Source: Propionibacteriales bacterium
GTDB lineage: Bacteria; Actinomycetota; Actinomycetes; Propionibacteriales; Nocardioidaceae
Length of the DNA: 64,000 nt
Assembly: GCA_026392455.1 (NCBI GenBank)
Contig: JAPLCB010000004.1
Coordinates: 124,001 to 188,000, forward strand
Reading direction: 5' to 3'
Shown piece by piece: positions 8,781 to 18,388 of this stretch. Each line of letters starts with the position of its first letter. Within the stretch, counting starts at the first letter, position 1. The position numbers were made by a program, and so were the translations under genes. Below the pieces are notes generated by a model. It did not search any database, was not told the origin of the DNA, and saw only the letters and a list, made by a program, of their open reading frames with translations.

Positions 8781-8785
8781 GGGAA

Positions 8786-8861
8786 CGGGGCGTAGCGTAG
8801 TGGCTAGCGCGCCTGCTTTGGGAGCAGGAGACCGCAGGTTCGAGTCCTGTCGCCCCGACCA
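8786..8861 (+). tRNA. tRNA-Pro (anticodon TGG)
   Basis: CGGGGCG pairs with CGCCCCG, followed by discriminator A and an encoded CCA (8859-8861). The anticodon stem-loop CCTGC-TTTGGGA-GCAGG gives TGG, and the T loop is TTCGAGT. Length is 76. It lies 12 bases before the GntR regulator gene. Confidence 0.96.
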
Positions 8862-8873
8862 GGAGTACACGGC

Positions 8874-9236
8874 GTGATCATCCTCGACAGCTTCGACCCG
8901 GCACCGCCGTACGAGCAGATCCGGGTCCGGCTGGTCGAGGAGATCGACGACGGTCGGCTGCAACCAGGCGATCGGTTGCCGACGGTGCGGCACCTCGCCG
9001 TCGAGCTCGGGGTCGCCACCAACACGGTCGCTCGCGCCTTCCGCGAGCTCGAGCAGGCCGGGGTGGTCGAGACCCGCGGCCGGGCCGGGACCTTCGTGGC
9101 GGGGGACCAGACCCGTCGGCTCGCCAAACAGGCTGCGCTGACGTACTGGGAGCAGGCCGGCGCGCTGGGCCTGGAGCCCGCGGAGGCCCTGGGGTTGGTC
9201 CAGCACCTGCACGACCACCCGGTCCGCTCCTCGTGA
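8874..9236 (+). CDS. GntR-family (YtrA-type) transcriptional regulator
   Basis: A 120-residue protein with a winged-helix DNA-binding domain (about 10-78): [28 protein letters not shown], then the recognition-helix region [25 protein letters not shown] and the wing [10 protein letters not shown]. Only a short helical tail follows, as in YtrA-type GntR proteins, which often control ABC transporter operons; none lies nearby. It starts with GTG 12 bases after the tRNA-Pro CCA end, so it is probably expressed from the tRNA promoter by processing of a joint transcript. No other promoter is visible between them. Confidence 0.85.
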   Translation: MIILDSFDPAPPYEQIRVRLVEEIDDGRLQPGDRLPTVRHLAVELGVATNTVARAFRELEQAGVVETRGRAGTFVAGDQTRRLAKQAALTYWEQAGALGLEPAEALGLVQHLHDHPVRSS

Positions 9237-9261
9237 GCCTGTCCAGCCGCGGCCGGGCGAT

Positions 9262-9283
9262 TTCAGCGGCGTACGGCGCTGAA
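9262..9283. promoter_or_regulatory. Inverted repeat (operator candidate) before tig
   Basis: A 22-bp inverted repeat with arms TTCAGCGGCGT and ACGGCGCTGAA, 10 of 11 positions pairing. It sits one base upstream of the TAGGCT -10 box at 9285 and so covers the spacer and -35 region. It does not match the CIRCE or HAIR heat-shock operators as I know them. It could instead be a terminator hairpin for the GntR gene, though it lacks a T tract. Confidence 0.4.
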
Positions 9284-9284
9284 G

Positions 9285-9290
9285 TAGGCT
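9285..9290 (+). promoter_or_regulatory. -10 box TAGGCT of tig
   Basis: Would place transcription start near 9297 and give tig a leader of about 85 bases ending in a good Shine-Dalgarno, AAGGAG at 9370-9375. Confidence 0.4.
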
Positions 9291-9382
9291 GACCTGTCGG
9301 TGTAGCGCCCTGGCCGGTCGTCGAACCTGCCAGCGTGACGCCCCGGACGCACCACGACCCGTTGGCTACAAGGAGAAGACCT

Positions 9383-10789
9383 GTGAAGAGCGCCGTCGAG
9401 ACGCTGAACCCCACCCGGGCGAAGCTCACCATCGAGGTCCCGTTCGAAGAGCTCAAGCCGAGCCTCGACGCGGCCTACCAGCGGATCGCGAAGCAGGTGA
9501 ACGTCCCCGGTTTCCGCAAGGGCAAGGTCCCGCCCGCCGTGATCGACCGCCAGGTCGGCCGCGGTGTCGTCCTCGACGAGGCGATCAACGACGCACTGCC
9601 GAAGCTCTACGTGCAGGCGCTCCAGGAGAACGACCTGCAGCCGCTGGCGCAGCCCGAGATCGACATCACCAAGTTCGACGACGGCGAGACCCTGGAGTTC
9701 ACCGCCGAGGTCGACGTCCGGCCGACCATCGACGTGCCGAAGTACGACGACCTGGCCGTCGAGGTCGACGCGATCGCGCTGAGCGACGAGGACATCTCCG
9801 AGCAGGTCGAGGCGCTGCGCGAGCGCTTCGCGACGCTCAACGACGTCGAGCGCCCCGCCGCCGACGGCGACATCGTGACCATCGACCTGGTCGCCTCCAA
9901 GGACGGCGAGACCGTCGAGGGCGGCGAGGTCAGCGGCTACTCCTACAAGGTCGGTGCCGGCGACATGCTCGACGGTGTCGACGAGGCCCTGCGCGGTCTG
10001 TCCGCCGGTGGGGAAGCGACCTTCACCAGCCAGCTCCTCGGCGGTGACCTGGCCGGCGAGGACGTCGACGTCACCGTCAAGGTCAGTGCGGTCAAGGAGC
10101 AGGAGCTTCCCGCCCTGGACGACGAGTTCGCCCAGACCGCGTCCGAGTTCGACACCGTGGCCGAGCTGCGCGACGACGTCCGCGCCCGGCTGGAGCGCGG
10201 CAAGCGTCTCGAGCAGGCCGCAGCGGCCCGCGACGCCGTGCTGGAGAAGCTCCTCGACAGCGCCGAGATCCCGTTGCCCGAGGCCGCTCTGAACGCCGAG
10301 CTCGCCGAGCGCAAGGGCGAGATCGAGCAGCAGCTGATGTACTCCGGAATGACGATGGAGTCGTACCTCGACGACCAGAAGCAGACGGTCGACGAGTTCG
10401 AGGCCGAGCTGGAGAAGCGGGTCCGCGACGCGATGGCCGCCCAGTTCCTGCTCGACGAGATCGCCAAGACCGAGGAGATCGGTGTCGAGCAGCAGGAGCT
10501 GTCCGCGCACCTGTTCCGTCGGGCCCAGCAGTCCGGCCAGAACCCGGACGACTTCGTCAAGCACATGGTCGAGCACAACCACATCCCCGAGATGGTGGCC
10601 GAGGTTGTCCGCGGCAAGGCGCTCGCGCTGATCGTCGAGGGCGCCAAGGTGACCGACACCGCCGGTGCCCACGTCGAGCTCAAGAACCTCCGCCCCGACG
10701 GCACCATCGCGTCGGCCGAGGAGATCGCCGCGGCGCAGGCTGAGGCCGCCGAGGACGCCGCTGAGGTCGAGGAGTCCCCCGAGGACTGA
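9383..10789 (+). CDS. tig: Trigger factor (ribosome-bound chaperone and prolyl isomerase)
   Basis: A 468-residue trigger factor. The N-terminal ribosome-docking domain carries VPGFRKGKVPPAVI (about 40-53). A central FKBP-type PPIase domain follows (about 155-240), then the helical C-terminal chaperone arms, ending in an acidic Ala/Glu-rich tail. It binds nascent chains at the ribosomal exit tunnel. GTG at 9383 is chosen because AAGGAG lies 7 bases upstream and because VKSAVETLNPTRAKL aligns with known N-termini; the longer in-frame start at 9335 has no such support. The arrangement tig ... clpP1-clpP2-clpX is a familiar one, here with two extra genes inserted. A strong hairpin terminator follows. 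Confidence 0.96.
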   Translation: MKSAVETLNPTRAKLTIEVPFEELKPSLDAAYQRIAKQVNVPGFRKGKVPPAVIDRQVGRGVVLDEAINDALPKLYVQALQENDLQPLAQPEIDITKFDDGETLEFTAEVDVRPTIDVPKYDDLAVEVDAIALSDEDISEQVEALRERFATLNDVERPAADGDIVTIDLVASKDGETVEGGEVSGYSYKVGAGDMLDGVDEALRGLSAGGEATFTSQLLGGDLAGEDVDVTVKVSAVKEQELPALDDEFAQTASEFDTVAELRDDVRARLERGKRLEQAAAARDAVLEKLLDSAEIPLPEAALNAELAERKGEIEQQLMYSGMTMESYLDDQKQTVDEFEAELEKRVRDAMAAQFLLDEIAKTEEIGVEQQELSAHLFRRAQQSGQNPDDFVKHMVEHNHIPEMVAEVVRGKALALIVEGAKVTDTAGAHVELKNLRPDGTIASAEEIAAAQAEAAEDAAEVEESPED

Positions 10790-10805
10790 CCGACGTCGTT
10801 CGAAG

Positions 10806-10841
10806 ACACACTCGGTGCACACCTGTGCACCGAGTGTGTTT
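10806..10841 (+). terminator. Rho-independent-type terminator after tig
   Basis: A perfect 15-bp stem (ACACACTCGGTGCAC with its complement) around the loop ACCT, followed by a short T-rich run (TTTCAATT). It separates tig from the esterase gene. Confidence 0.85.
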
Positions 10842-10851
10842 CAATTGAGGC

Positions 10852-12081
10852 ATGACTGATCGGACGACCTCGCCGGCCGGAGCCGGAGTCCTGGAAGCCG
10901 CAGCCCTGGCCGCGGAGCACCTCGACCTGCTGGTGCTCGGGGCAGCCCGGGACATCCACGGCTCGGTCTCGAACCGGGTGCACACCGTCGTCGACAAGGT
11001 CGCGGGCGGGCCGACCCTGGCGCACCGCATCCACGACGGCATCTCCACCGGTGTCTACGCCGGCCTGGGCCTCGGACTGCGGGCCTCGGCGAAGGCGCTG
11101 CGCAAGGCCGACCAGCTCGGGATCGGACCCAGTATCGAGGACGGGCCGCGAGGCCGTTTCGTGGTCTCCGCGGTCAACGGGCTGATCGGCGACAAGCTCG
11201 TCGCCGACGGCTCGCCGCTGGCGATCGAGATCGGGGTGCGTCGCGACGGCCGTGACGTCCCGCTCACCCCCGAGGGGCTGGCGAACGCCTACCCGGAGGC
11301 CAGCGACGCGCTGGTGGTCTTCCTGCACGGGCTCTGCGAGACCGAGAACTACTGGGACCGCCGCAGCCGTCCCCGGCCTGCCGACGGCCTCAGCACCCCC
11401 TCGTACGGCGCGCGCCTCGAGAGCGACGAGGGCTGGAGCCCGGTGTTCGTCCGGGCCAACACCGGTCTGACCCTCGCCGAGACCGGCGTCGCCCTGAGCT
11501 CGTTGCTGACCCGCCTGGTCGAGGCCTGGCCGACCGAAGTGCACCGGATCGCCCTGGTCGGCCACTCGATGGGCGGGCTGATCGCCCGGGCCGCCTGCGC
11601 GGTCTCGCTGACCGAGGACGAACCGTGGACCGACAAGGTCACCAACATCGTCACCCTGGGCGCCCCGCACACCGGCTCGCCGGTCGAGCGCAGCATCGCC
11701 CGCGGCATCCGGGCTGCGGCGCACGCCCCGGAGCTGCTGCCGTTGGCCCGCATCTTCGAGCAGCGCTCGGTCGGCGTGCTCGACCTGCACGACGGCATGC
11801 CCGAGGACGTGGGTGCCGTCCCGAACGCCCAGTACCACCTGGTCGCGGCCACGCTGAGCAGGTCGGCCACGCACCCGGTGGCGGCGACGGTGGGCGACTA
11901 CCTGGTCCAGTACCGGTCTGCCGTCGGCCTGCTGCCCGGCAACGTCGAGATGTTCCCGGGTGCGGACATCCTGCACGTCGGGGGTGCTGATCACTTCGAC
12001 CTTCTCAACCACGATGATGTCTACGCCGCGCTGCGCGGCTGGCTGACCCGCACCCCCCGGGCCGACACTTCTAGGAGCTGA
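10852..12081 (+). CDS. Alpha/beta hydrolase, PGAP1-like esterase/lipase
   Basis: A 409-residue hydrolase. After about 100 residues of helical N-terminus, the hydrolase fold begins (VVFLHGLCETENYW near 150-163, probable oxyanion hole). The nucleophile elbow is G-H-S239-M-G, the GAPHTGSPVER loop follows, and H381 in GADHFDLLNHDDV is the probable base. It belongs to the lipase/esterase group with a PGAP1-like core; substrate unknown. No signal peptide is seen, so it is likely cytoplasmic. The SRPBCC gene follows after one base, so the two are an operon set off from tig by the terminator. Confidence 0.8.
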   Translation: MTDRTTSPAGAGVLEAAALAAEHLDLLVLGAARDIHGSVSNRVHTVVDKVAGGPTLAHRIHDGISTGVYAGLGLGLRASAKALRKADQLGIGPSIEDGPRGRFVVSAVNGLIGDKLVADGSPLAIEIGVRRDGRDVPLTPEGLANAYPEASDALVVFLHGLCETENYWDRRSRPRPADGLSTPSYGARLESDEGWSPVFVRANTGLTLAETGVALSSLLTRLVEAWPTEVHRIALVGHSMGGLIARAACAVSLTEDEPWTDKVTNIVTLGAPHTGSPVERSIARGIRAAAHAPELLPLARIFEQRSVGVLDLHDGMPEDVGAVPNAQYHLVAATLSRSATHPVAATVGDYLVQYRSAVGLLPGNVEMFPGADILHVGGADHFDLLNHDDVYAALRGWLTRTPRADTSRS

Positions 12082-12082
12082 C

Positions 12083-12532
12083 ATGACCGCACCGCTCAAC
12101 GTGGGCGCCACCGTCGAGATGAACGCGACCCCGGAGGCGGTGTGGGCAGTGCTCTCCGACCTCGGCCGGATGCCGGAGTTCAGCCCGGAGCTGCGCCGTG
12201 CCTACGTGCTCGGGCGGCCCGGTCCCGGCGCCACCATCGTGGGCATCAACCGCCGCAAGGCCGTCGCCTGGCCGACGACGTCGAAGGTGGTCCGGTGGGA
12301 GCCGAACCAGGCCGTCGCCTGGAGAACCCGGGAGAGCGGGGCCACCTGGGTCTACGAGCTCACCCCGACCGCGAACGGCACGGCGGTCACCGGACGCCGG
12401 GTGCTCCCGGCCTACACCCTGGGCAGCCGGCTGATGGTCCCGTTCCTCGGCGGAGCGACCGGCCACGACGAGGAGCTCAACGCCGGGATCGCTGCGACCC
12501 TGACCCGGATCAAGGCCGTCGTCGAGGCGTAG
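12083..12532 (+). CDS. SRPBCC / polyketide-cyclase-like protein
   Basis: A 149-residue START/Bet v1-like protein. It starts MTAPLNVGATVEMNATPEAVW, the typical first strand and helix of the SRPBCC fold, and ends in a long amphipathic helix (DEELNAGIAATLTRIKAVVEA). Such proteins bind hydrophobic ligands or modify polyketides. AGGAG lies 6 bases before the ATG. The gene follows the esterase by one base, which hints at a shared lipid-like substrate, but nothing shows it directly. Confidence 0.8.
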   Translation: MTAPLNVGATVEMNATPEAVWAVLSDLGRMPEFSPELRRAYVLGRPGPGATIVGINRRKAVAWPTTSKVVRWEPNQAVAWRTRESGATWVYELTPTANGTAVTGRRVLPAYTLGSRLMVPFLGGATGHDEELNAGIAATLTRIKAVVEA

Positions 12533-12560
12533 CCCGCGGGGCCCGGTGCGGACAACCGGA

Positions 12561-12577
12561 ATCCGCTCTGGGCGAAC
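12561..12577. promoter_or_regulatory. Candidate ClgR operator upstream of clpP1
   Basis: ATCCGC-TCTGG-GCGAAC has the CGC-N5-GCG core with a GAAC flank that I recall for ClgR, the actinobacterial activator of clpP1P2 and clgR. Its reverse complement fits the remembered CGCYNANRGCG form. It ends 48 bases before the clpP1 GTG, a plausible activator position. Confidence 0.5.
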
Positions 12578-12625
12578 AAGGGCCGTTTACCCGTGGTTTT
12601 GGCGGCGGGCACGTCTACTGTCAAC

Positions 12626-13300
12626 GACGTGAACCTGATTTCCCAGTTTGAGACGACCCAGGCCCAGATGAACGGCGCGCCCCAGATGAACGGCGGCGGT
12701 GCGTCGTACGGACTCGACGACCACATCTACCAGCGACTGCTCCGCGAGCGGATCGTGTTCCTCGGTTCCGAGGTCCGCGACCAGAACGCGAACGCGCTCT
12801 GCGCCCAGCTCCTGCTGCTCTCCGCGGAGGACCCCGAAGCGGACATCTTCCTGCACATCAACTCGCCGGGTGGCTCGGTGGACGCCGGCATGGCGATCTA
12901 CGACACCATGAACTACATCCCCAACGACGTCGCCACCGTCGGCATGGGTCTGGCGGCCTCGATGGGTCAGTTCCTGCTCTGCGCCGGAGCCAAGGGCAAG
13001 CGGTACGCCCTCCCGCACGCGCGGATCATGATGCACCAGCCGTCCGGCGGCATGGGCGGTTCGGCCTCGGACATCAAGATCCAGGCCCAGCAGTCGCTGC
13101 ACATCAAGAAGGTCCTCCTCGAGCTCATCGCGGAGCACACCGGCCAGGCGGTCGAGCAGATCGAGACCGACGCCGACCGGGACCGCTGGTTCACCGCCGC
13201 GCAGGCCAAGGACTACGGCTTCATCGACCACGTGATCACCAGCGCTCGCGAGGCCGCCGACGAAGGTCGTCCGGCTCGCACCAAGTCAGAGGACAAGTGA
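12626..13300 (+). CDS. clpP1: ATP-dependent Clp protease proteolytic subunit 1
   Basis: A 224-residue serine peptidase. The triad is S112 (GLAASMGQF), H137 ([11 protein letters not shown]) and D182 ([10 protein letters not shown]). Together with ClpP2 it forms the mixed actinobacterial ClpP1P2 tetradecamer that degrades substrates fed by ClpX or ClpC. GTG at 12626 is chosen: a hexamer TACTGT (12613-12618) ends 7 bases before it, suggesting a leaderless message. Internal ATGs at 12668 and 12686 would shorten the propeptide-like N-terminus ([16 protein letters not shown]). clpP2 overlaps its stop (GTGA). A ClgR-type operator is upstream. Confidence 0.95.
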   Translation, partial: DVNLISQFETTQAQMNGAPQMNGGGASYGLDDHIYQRLLRERIVFLGSEVRDQNANALCAQLLLLSAEDPEADIFLHINSPGGSVDAGMAIYDTMNYIPNDVATVGMGLAASMGQFLLCAGAKGKRYALPHARIMMHQPSGGMGGSASDIKIQAQQSLHIKKVLLELIAEHTGQAVEQIETDADRDRWFTAAQAKDYGFIDHVITSAREAADEGRPARTKSEDK

Positions 13301-13911
13301 CGGACATGAACTACTACATCCCGCAGTGGGAAGAGCGCACCTCCTACGGCTTCCGCCGGATCGACCCGTACGGAAAGCTCTTCGAGGACCGGATCATCTT
13401 CCTCGGCACCCCGATCAGCGACGACATCGCGAACGCCGTGATGGCGCAGCTGCTCTGCCTGGAGTCGATGGACCCGACGCGCGACATCCAGATCTACATC
13501 AACTCGCCCGGTGGCTCGTTCACCGCGATGACGGCGATCTACGACACGATGAAGTTCATCCAGCCCGACGTCCAGACCGTCTGCCTGGGGCAGGCCGCCT
13601 CGGCGGCCGCGATCCTGCTGGCTGCCGGTACGCCGGGCAAGCGGCTGGCACTGCCGAACAGTCGGATCCTGATCCACCAGCCGTACACCGAGGGCACCTA
13701 CGGCCAGTCCTCGGACATCGAGATCCAGGCCAACGAGATCCTGCGGATGCGCGAGCTGCTCGAGCAGCTGATCTCCGAGCACACCGGCAAGTCGACCGAG
13801 GAAGTCAGCCGCGACATCGAGCGCGACAAGATCCTCACCGCTGCCGGCGCGCTGGACTACGGACTGATCGACTCGATCCTGGAGTCCCGCAAGGCGACCG
13901 CACTCGTCTGA
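13297..13911 (+). CDS. clpP2: ATP-dependent Clp protease proteolytic subunit 2
   Basis: A 204-residue ClpP paralogue with S102 ([10 protein letters not shown]) and H127 ([10 protein letters not shown]) and the acidic residue in the following helix region ([12 protein letters not shown]). GTG at 13297 overlaps the clpP1 stop codon, and a downstream ATG at 13306 is also possible. Coupled translation fits the need for equal ClpP1 and ClpP2 amounts. The 208 bases between it and clpX carry no gene; they likely contain a clpX promoter (weak candidate TAACGT at 13993-13998). Confidence 0.95.
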   Translation: MTDMNYYIPQWEERTSYGFRRIDPYGKLFEDRIIFLGTPISDDIANAVMAQLLCLESMDPTRDIQIYINSPGGSFTAMTAIYDTMKFIQPDVQTVCLGQAASAAAILLAAGTPGKRLALPNSRILIHQPYTEGTYGQSSDIEIQANEILRMRELLEQLISEHTGKSTEEVSRDIERDKILTAAGALDYGLIDSILESRKATALV

Positions 13912-14119
13912 GTGCGGCGCCCCCGGGTTTTGTCTCGTGTCCGCCTTGATTTCGCCCCGCATTTGTCGATGTGACGGAGTACGGTCGACAGATAACGTTC
14001 GAGGACGCGCAGAGCCCAGGTTCCACCAAGTTACCGAAACCAAGTGATCAAACAGCTGCCTTTCGGCGCTGCGAATGATGCCGGCCAGTCGCCGGCTCGG
14101 ATGAGGGGAGTGGCCGCCC

Positions 14120-15400
14120 GTGGCACGTATCGGTGACGGTGGAGACTTGCTCAAGTGTTCCTTCTGCGGGAAGAGCCAGAAGCAGGTCAAGAAGCTGATC
14201 GCCGGCCCCGGCGTCTACATCTGCGACGAGTGCATCGACCTCTGCAACGAGATCATCGAGGAGGAGCTCAACGAGACCACCGACGTGGAGATGGCAGAGC
14301 TGCCGAAGCCACGCGAGATCTTCGAGTTCCTCAACTCCTACGTGATCGGGCAGGAGCAGGCGAAGAAGTCGCTCGCCGTCGCGGTCTACAACCACTACAA
14401 GCGCGTCCAGGCCGGGGTCACCGCCGGATCGGCCAAGAAGGGCGAGGACACCGTCGAGGTGGCCAAGTCCAACATCCTGGTGATGGGCCCGACCGGGTGC
14501 GGCAAGACCTACCTGGCCCAGACCCTCGCCCGGATGCTGAACGTGCCGTTCGCGATCGCGGACGCCACGGCGCTGACCGAGGCTGGCTACGTCGGTGAAG
14601 ACGTCGAGAACATCCTGCTCAAGCTCATCCAGGCCGCCGACTACGACGTCAAGAAGGCCGAGACCGGGATCATCTACATCGACGAGATCGACAAGGTGGC
14701 CCGCAAGGCCGAGAACCCGTCGATCACCCGCGACGTCTCCGGTGAGGGCGTCCAGCAGGCGCTGCTGAAGATCATCGAGGGCACCACCGCCTCGGTCCCG
14801 CCCCAGGGCGGTCGCAAGCACCCGCACCAGGAGTTCATCCAGATCGACACCACGAACATCCTGTTCATCGTGGGCGGCGCGTTCGCCGGCCTGGAGCACA
14901 TCGTGGAGCAGCGGGTCGGGAAGAAGACCCTCGGATTCACTGCTGAGGTCCGAGCGTCGAAGGAGGCCGAGGCTGACGAGATGTTCGCCCAGGTGCGCCC
15001 CGAGGACCTGGTCAAGTTCGGTCTGATCCCCGAGTTCATCGGCCGGCTGCCGTTGATCGCGAGCGTGAACAAGCTCGACAACCCGGCCCTGGTCCAGATC
15101 CTGACCGAGCCGCGCAACGCCCTGATCAAGCAGTACCAGAAGCTCTTCGAGCTCGACGGCGTCGAGCTCGAGTTCACCTCGGACGCCATCATGGCGATCG
15201 CCGACAAGGCGATGGAGCGCGGCACCGGCGCCCGTGGTCTGCGGGCGATCATCGAGGAGGTTCTCCTCAACGTGATGTACGACGTGCCGTCGCGCGAGGA
15301 CATCGGCAAGGTCGTCGTGACCGGTGAGGTCGTCACCGACAACGTGAACCCGACCCTGGTCCCGCGCGAGGTCGAGAAGAAGGCCAAGAAGTCCGCCTGA
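14120..15400 (+). CDS. clpX: ATP-dependent Clp protease ATP-binding subunit ClpX
   Basis: A 426-residue AAA+ unfoldase. The N-terminal zinc-binding dimerisation domain uses C13, C16, C35 and C38. Walker A is GPTGCGKT at 123-130 (cysteine where many ClpX have serine), Walker B is IIYIDEID with D188-E189, and [13 protein letters not shown] is the conserved block before sensor 1. The C-terminal small domain ends in a lysine-rich tail. It unfolds tagged substrates and passes them to ClpP1P2. The GTG start is supported by GGGGAG about 10 bases upstream and the immediate zinc-finger alignment. It is convergent with valS. Confidence 0.97.
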   Translation: MARIGDGGDLLKCSFCGKSQKQVKKLIAGPGVYICDECIDLCNEIIEEELNETTDVEMAELPKPREIFEFLNSYVIGQEQAKKSLAVAVYNHYKRVQAGVTAGSAKKGEDTVEVAKSNILVMGPTGCGKTYLAQTLARMLNVPFAIADATALTEAGYVGEDVENILLKLIQAADYDVKKAETGIIYIDEIDKVARKAENPSITRDVSGEGVQQALLKIIEGTTASVPPQGGRKHPHQEFIQIDTTNILFIVGGAFAGLEHIVEQRVGKKTLGFTAEVRASKEAEADEMFAQVRPEDLVKFGLIPEFIGRLPLIASVNKLDNPALVQILTEPRNALIKQYQKLFELDGVELEFTSDAIMAIADKAMERGTGARGLRAIIEEVLLNVMYDVPSREDIGKVVVTGEVVTDNVNPTLVPREVEKKAKKSA

Positions 15401-15433
15401 CCTCCCCGTTGAAAGAGGCCCAACACCCGCTCC

Positions 15434-15465
15434 AGTAGGGGGTTAGGTCGGCGCGACCCCCCACT
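15434..15465. terminator. Hairpin between convergent clpX and valS
   Basis: Arms AGTAGGGGG and CCCCCCACT (8 of 9 paired) enclose an inner GGTCG-GCG-CGACC hairpin. There is no T tract. It lies between two convergent genes and may stop transcription from both sides. Confidence 0.5.
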
Positions 15466-15486
15466 GAACCGAGTGCCAGGCCCTTC

Positions 15487-18120
15487 TCAACGAGCTGCAG
15501 GGTCGGTCGGGGGAGCGAGTTCGGCGGTCACGGTGAGCTCGGTCCCGTCCGTCGCGGTGAAGACCAGGTCGCCGGTGATCTTGCCGACGTTCTTCAGGTC
15601 CGACGCAGCGGCCTGAGCGGCCTCGACCAGGGCAGCCGGACCGGAGATCTCGGCGCGGGTCACCTCGGTCTTCATCGACACCTTGGCCTGCGACTTGGCT
15701 CCACGGATACCGCCGAGCGCTGCCGCGACGGCAGGAAGCATCGCCGGGTCACCGTCGCTGACGCCAGCCAGGTCCGCCGTCGTGGGCCAGGCGGCGTGGT
15801 GCACCGAGCCCTCCTGGAACCAGGACCAGACCTCCTCGGTCACGTACGGGAGGAACGGCGCGAGCAGCCGGAGCTGGACGTTGAGCGCGGTGACCAGGGT
15901 GGCCCGGGCTGACGCCGTGCCCGGGGACACCGACCCCTCGGTCTCGGAGTAGGCGCGTTCCTTGACCAGCTCGAGGTAGTCGTCGCAGAACTCCCAGAAG
16001 AACTTCTCGATCGCCTCGAGTGCGGAGGTGTAGTCGTAGGCGTCGAACGCCTCGGTGGAGCGGGTGATCACCTGGTCGAGCTGCGCGAGCAGCGCACGGT
16101 CGATCGCCTCGGTCACCAGAGCCGGCTGGGTGTCGGTCGCGCCGAACCCGCCGAGCACGAACTTCGAGGCGTTCAGCACCTTCATCGCCAGGCGTCGGCC
16201 GACCTTCATCTGGGCCTCGTCGAACGGTGAGTCCAGCCCCGGGCGTGCCATCGCGGCGCGCCACCGGACGGCGTCGGCACCGAACTTCTCCAGGATCTCG
16301 GTCGGGACGACGACGTTGCCCTTGGACTTCGACATCTTCTTGCGGTCCGGGTCCATCACGAACCCGGACATCATCGCGTGCGACCACGGCACCACGCCGT
16401 TCTCGTGGTGGGCGCGGACGACGCGGGAGAACAGCCAGGTCCGGATGATGTCGTGGCCCTGGGTGCAGAGGTCCATCGGGAAGGTCCGGGCGTAGAGGTC
16501 GGGGTCCGACTCCCAGCCGCAAGCGATCTGCGGGGTCAGCGACGAGGTGGCCCAGGTGTCCATCACGTCCGGATCGCCGATGAAACCACCGGGTTGGCCG
16601 CGCTGGGCCTCGTCGAACCCCTCGGGGGCGTCGGTGGACGGATCGACCGGCAGCGCGGCCTCGGTGGGCAGCAACGGGTGGTCGTAGTCGGGCTCGCCGT
16701 CGGCGTCGAGCGGGTACCAGACCGGGAACGGGATCCCGAAGAAGCGCTGGCGGGAGATCAGCCAGTCACCGTTCAGACCGCCGACCCAGTTGTCGTAGCG
16801 GTGCTTCATGTGGGTCGGAACCCAGGTGATGGCGTTGCCGTCCTCGACCAGCTCGGCCCGCAGGTCGGTGTCGCGACCGCCGTTGCGGATGTACCACTGG
16901 CGGGTGGCGACGATCTCGAGGGGTTTGTCGCCCTTCTCGAAGAAGTTCGTCATCCGCTGGGTCGGCTTCGGCTCACCGTCCAGGTCGCCGGACTCGCGCA
17001 GGAACGAGACCATCTGCTCGCGGGCGGAGAACGTGGTCTTGCCGGCCAGGTCGGCGTACGCCGCCTGGGCGGCCGGCGTGGTGAGCCACTCGGGGGTCTC
17101 CCGCAGGATCCGGCCGTCGCGGCCGATCACGGTGCGGACCGGCAGCTGCAGCTCGCGCCACCACTGGACGTCGGTGAGGTCGCCGAAGGTGCAGCACATC
17201 ACCAGACCGGATCCCTTGTCCGGCTCTGCGGCCTCGTGGGCGAGGACCGGGATCTCGACCCCGAACGTCGGGGAGGTCGCGGTGGTGCCGAACAAGTGCT
17301 GGTAGCGCTCGTCGCTGGGGTGCGCGATCAGCGCCACGCACGACACGATCAGCTCGGGCCGGGTGGTCTCGATGTGCAGCGGCGTTCCGTCAGGTGTGTG
17401 AAAGGCGACCCGGTGGTACGCGCCGGCGTACTCGCGGGCCTCGAGCTCGGCCTGGGCGACCGCGGTCTGGAAGGTGACGTCCCACAGCGTCGGGGCGTCC
17501 TGCAGGTACGCCTCGCCGCGGGCGAAGTTGCGCAGGAAGGCCCGCTGGCTGACGGTCTGGGCCTTCGCGCCGATGGTCGTGTAGTGCTGCGACCAGTCCA
17601 CCGAGAGGCCGAGCGTGCGCCACAGCGACTCGAAGACGGCCTCGTCCTGCTCGACCAGCTCCTCGCACAGGGCGATGAAGTTCGGGCGCGAGATCGGGAT
17701 CTGCTTCTTGGGGTCCGGCTTCTCGGGCGGGGTGAAGTCGGCTTCGTAGGGGAGCGACGGGTCGCAGCGGACGCCGTAGTAGTTCTGCACCCGGCGTTCG
17801 GTTGGCAGGCCGTTGTCGTCCCAGCCCATCGGGTAGAACACCGACTTGCCCTGCATCCGCTGGTAGCGAGCGATCAGGTCGGTGTGGGTGTAGCTGAAGA
17901 CGTGGCCGACGTGCAGGCTTCCGGAGACCGTGGGCGGCGGGGTGTCGATCGAGTAGACGTTCTCCCGCGGCTGGGTGCGGTCGAACGCGTACGTGTCGGC
18001 GACCTTCCAACGCTCCGACCAGGTGGCTTCCAGGCCCTCGAGCGCCGCCTTCTCCGGTACGACGACGGCGCCGGGTGCGGCGGTCGTCGTGGAGTCGGGC
18101 ACGCTCGGGGATTCAGTCAT
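15487..18120 (-). CDS. valS: Valyl-tRNA synthetase (alternative type)
   Basis: An 877-residue class I synthetase that charges and edits tRNA-Val. HIGH is HVGH at residues 70-73 ([19 protein letters not shown]) and KMSKS is at 595-599 ([16 protein letters not shown]). The block after HIGH reads [19 protein letters not shown] instead of the E. coli-type GTDHAGIATQ, and the C-terminus has no long coiled-coil arm, so this is the rarer, archaeal/alphaproteobacterial-like ValRS lineage as I remember it. A TAGCAT -10 box 6 bases before the ATG suggests its own leaderless start, inside the small ORF that overlaps it by 4 bases. Confidence 0.95.
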   Translation of the reverse strand: MTESPSVPDSTTTAAPGAVVVPEKAALEGLEATWSERWKVADTYAFDRTQPRENVYSIDTPPPTVSGSLHVGHVFSYTHTDLIARYQRMQGKSVFYPMGWDDNGLPTERRVQNYYGVRCDPSLPYEADFTPPEKPDPKKQIPISRPNFIALCEELVEQDEAVFESLWRTLGLSVDWSQHYTTIGAKAQTVSQRAFLRNFARGEAYLQDAPTLWDVTFQTAVAQAELEAREYAGAYHRVAFHTPDGTPLHIETTRPELIVSCVALIAHPSDERYQHLFGTTATSPTFGVEIPVLAHEAAEPDKGSGLVMCCTFGDLTDVQWWRELQLPVRTVIGRDGRILRETPEWLTTPAAQAAYADLAGKTTFSAREQMVSFLRESGDLDGEPKPTQRMTNFFEKGDKPLEIVATRQWYIRNGGRDTDLRAELVEDGNAITWVPTHMKHRYDNWVGGLNGDWLISRQRFFGIPFPVWYPLDADGEPDYDHPLLPTEAALPVDPSTDAPEGFDEAQRGQPGGFIGDPDVMDTWATSSLTPQIACGWESDPDLYARTFPMDLCTQGHDIIRTWLFSRVVRAHHENGVVPWSHAMMSGFVMDPDRKKMSKSKGNVVVPTEILEKFGADAVRWRAAMARPGLDSPFDEAQMKVGRRLAMKVLNASKFVLGGFGATDTQPALVTEAIDRALLAQLDQVITRSTEAFDAYDYTSALEAIEKFFWEFCDDYLELVKERAYSETEGSVSPGTASARATLVTALNVQLRLLAPFLPYVTEEVWSWFQEGSVHHAAWPTTADLAGVSDGDPAMLPAVAAALGGIRGAKSQAKVSMKTEVTRAEISGPAALVEAAQAAASDLKNVGKITGDLVFTATDGTELTVTAELAPPTDPAAR

Positions 18121-18326
18121 GGCGACATGCTACGGGCGCCCTCGGAGGTCGGTGCAACCGGTTCACGGGTGATGCCGAGCGTGACCCCGACGGCCACCAA
18201 CCCGGCAGCGCCGACGCCGAACGGACTGACCGAGACCAGCAGCCTCAGCAGCAGAAATCCTCCCCAGAGGCAGCCGAAATTGGCGGCTGCGACGGACGTC
18301 ACGACGAGCAAGCGGGTCAGCTTCAT
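18117..18326 (-). CDS. Small two-segment membrane protein overlapping valS
   Basis: A 69-residue ORF starting [19 protein letters not shown], with hydrophobic segments at about 4-25 and 28-51 and a polar tail. Its TGA overlaps the valS ATG (ATGA on the minus strand), which would couple the two. I recognise no family. Being small and GC-rich it could be chance, but the membrane pattern and coupling argue for a real gene. Confidence 0.45.
   Translation of the reverse strand: MKLTRLLVVTSVAAANFGCLWGGFLLLRLLVSVSPFGVGAAGLVAVGVTLGITREPVAPTSEGARSMSP
18127..18132 (-). promoter_or_regulatory. -10 box TAGCAT of valS
   Basis: On the minus strand this hexamer ends 6 bases before the valS ATG, giving the leaderless spacing seen for other genes in the window. 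Confidence 0.4.
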
Positions 18327-18388
18327 GCCACGAGTGACCCGGGAGCCCCCGTTGCGTCACGCGGTTCCGGGCGGGAACCGCGTCCGGC

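Noticed and set aside
9263-10822. A 519-residue minus-strand open frame opposite tig
   Set aside because: Antisense shadow of trigger factor; Leu/Val/Asp-rich with no motif.
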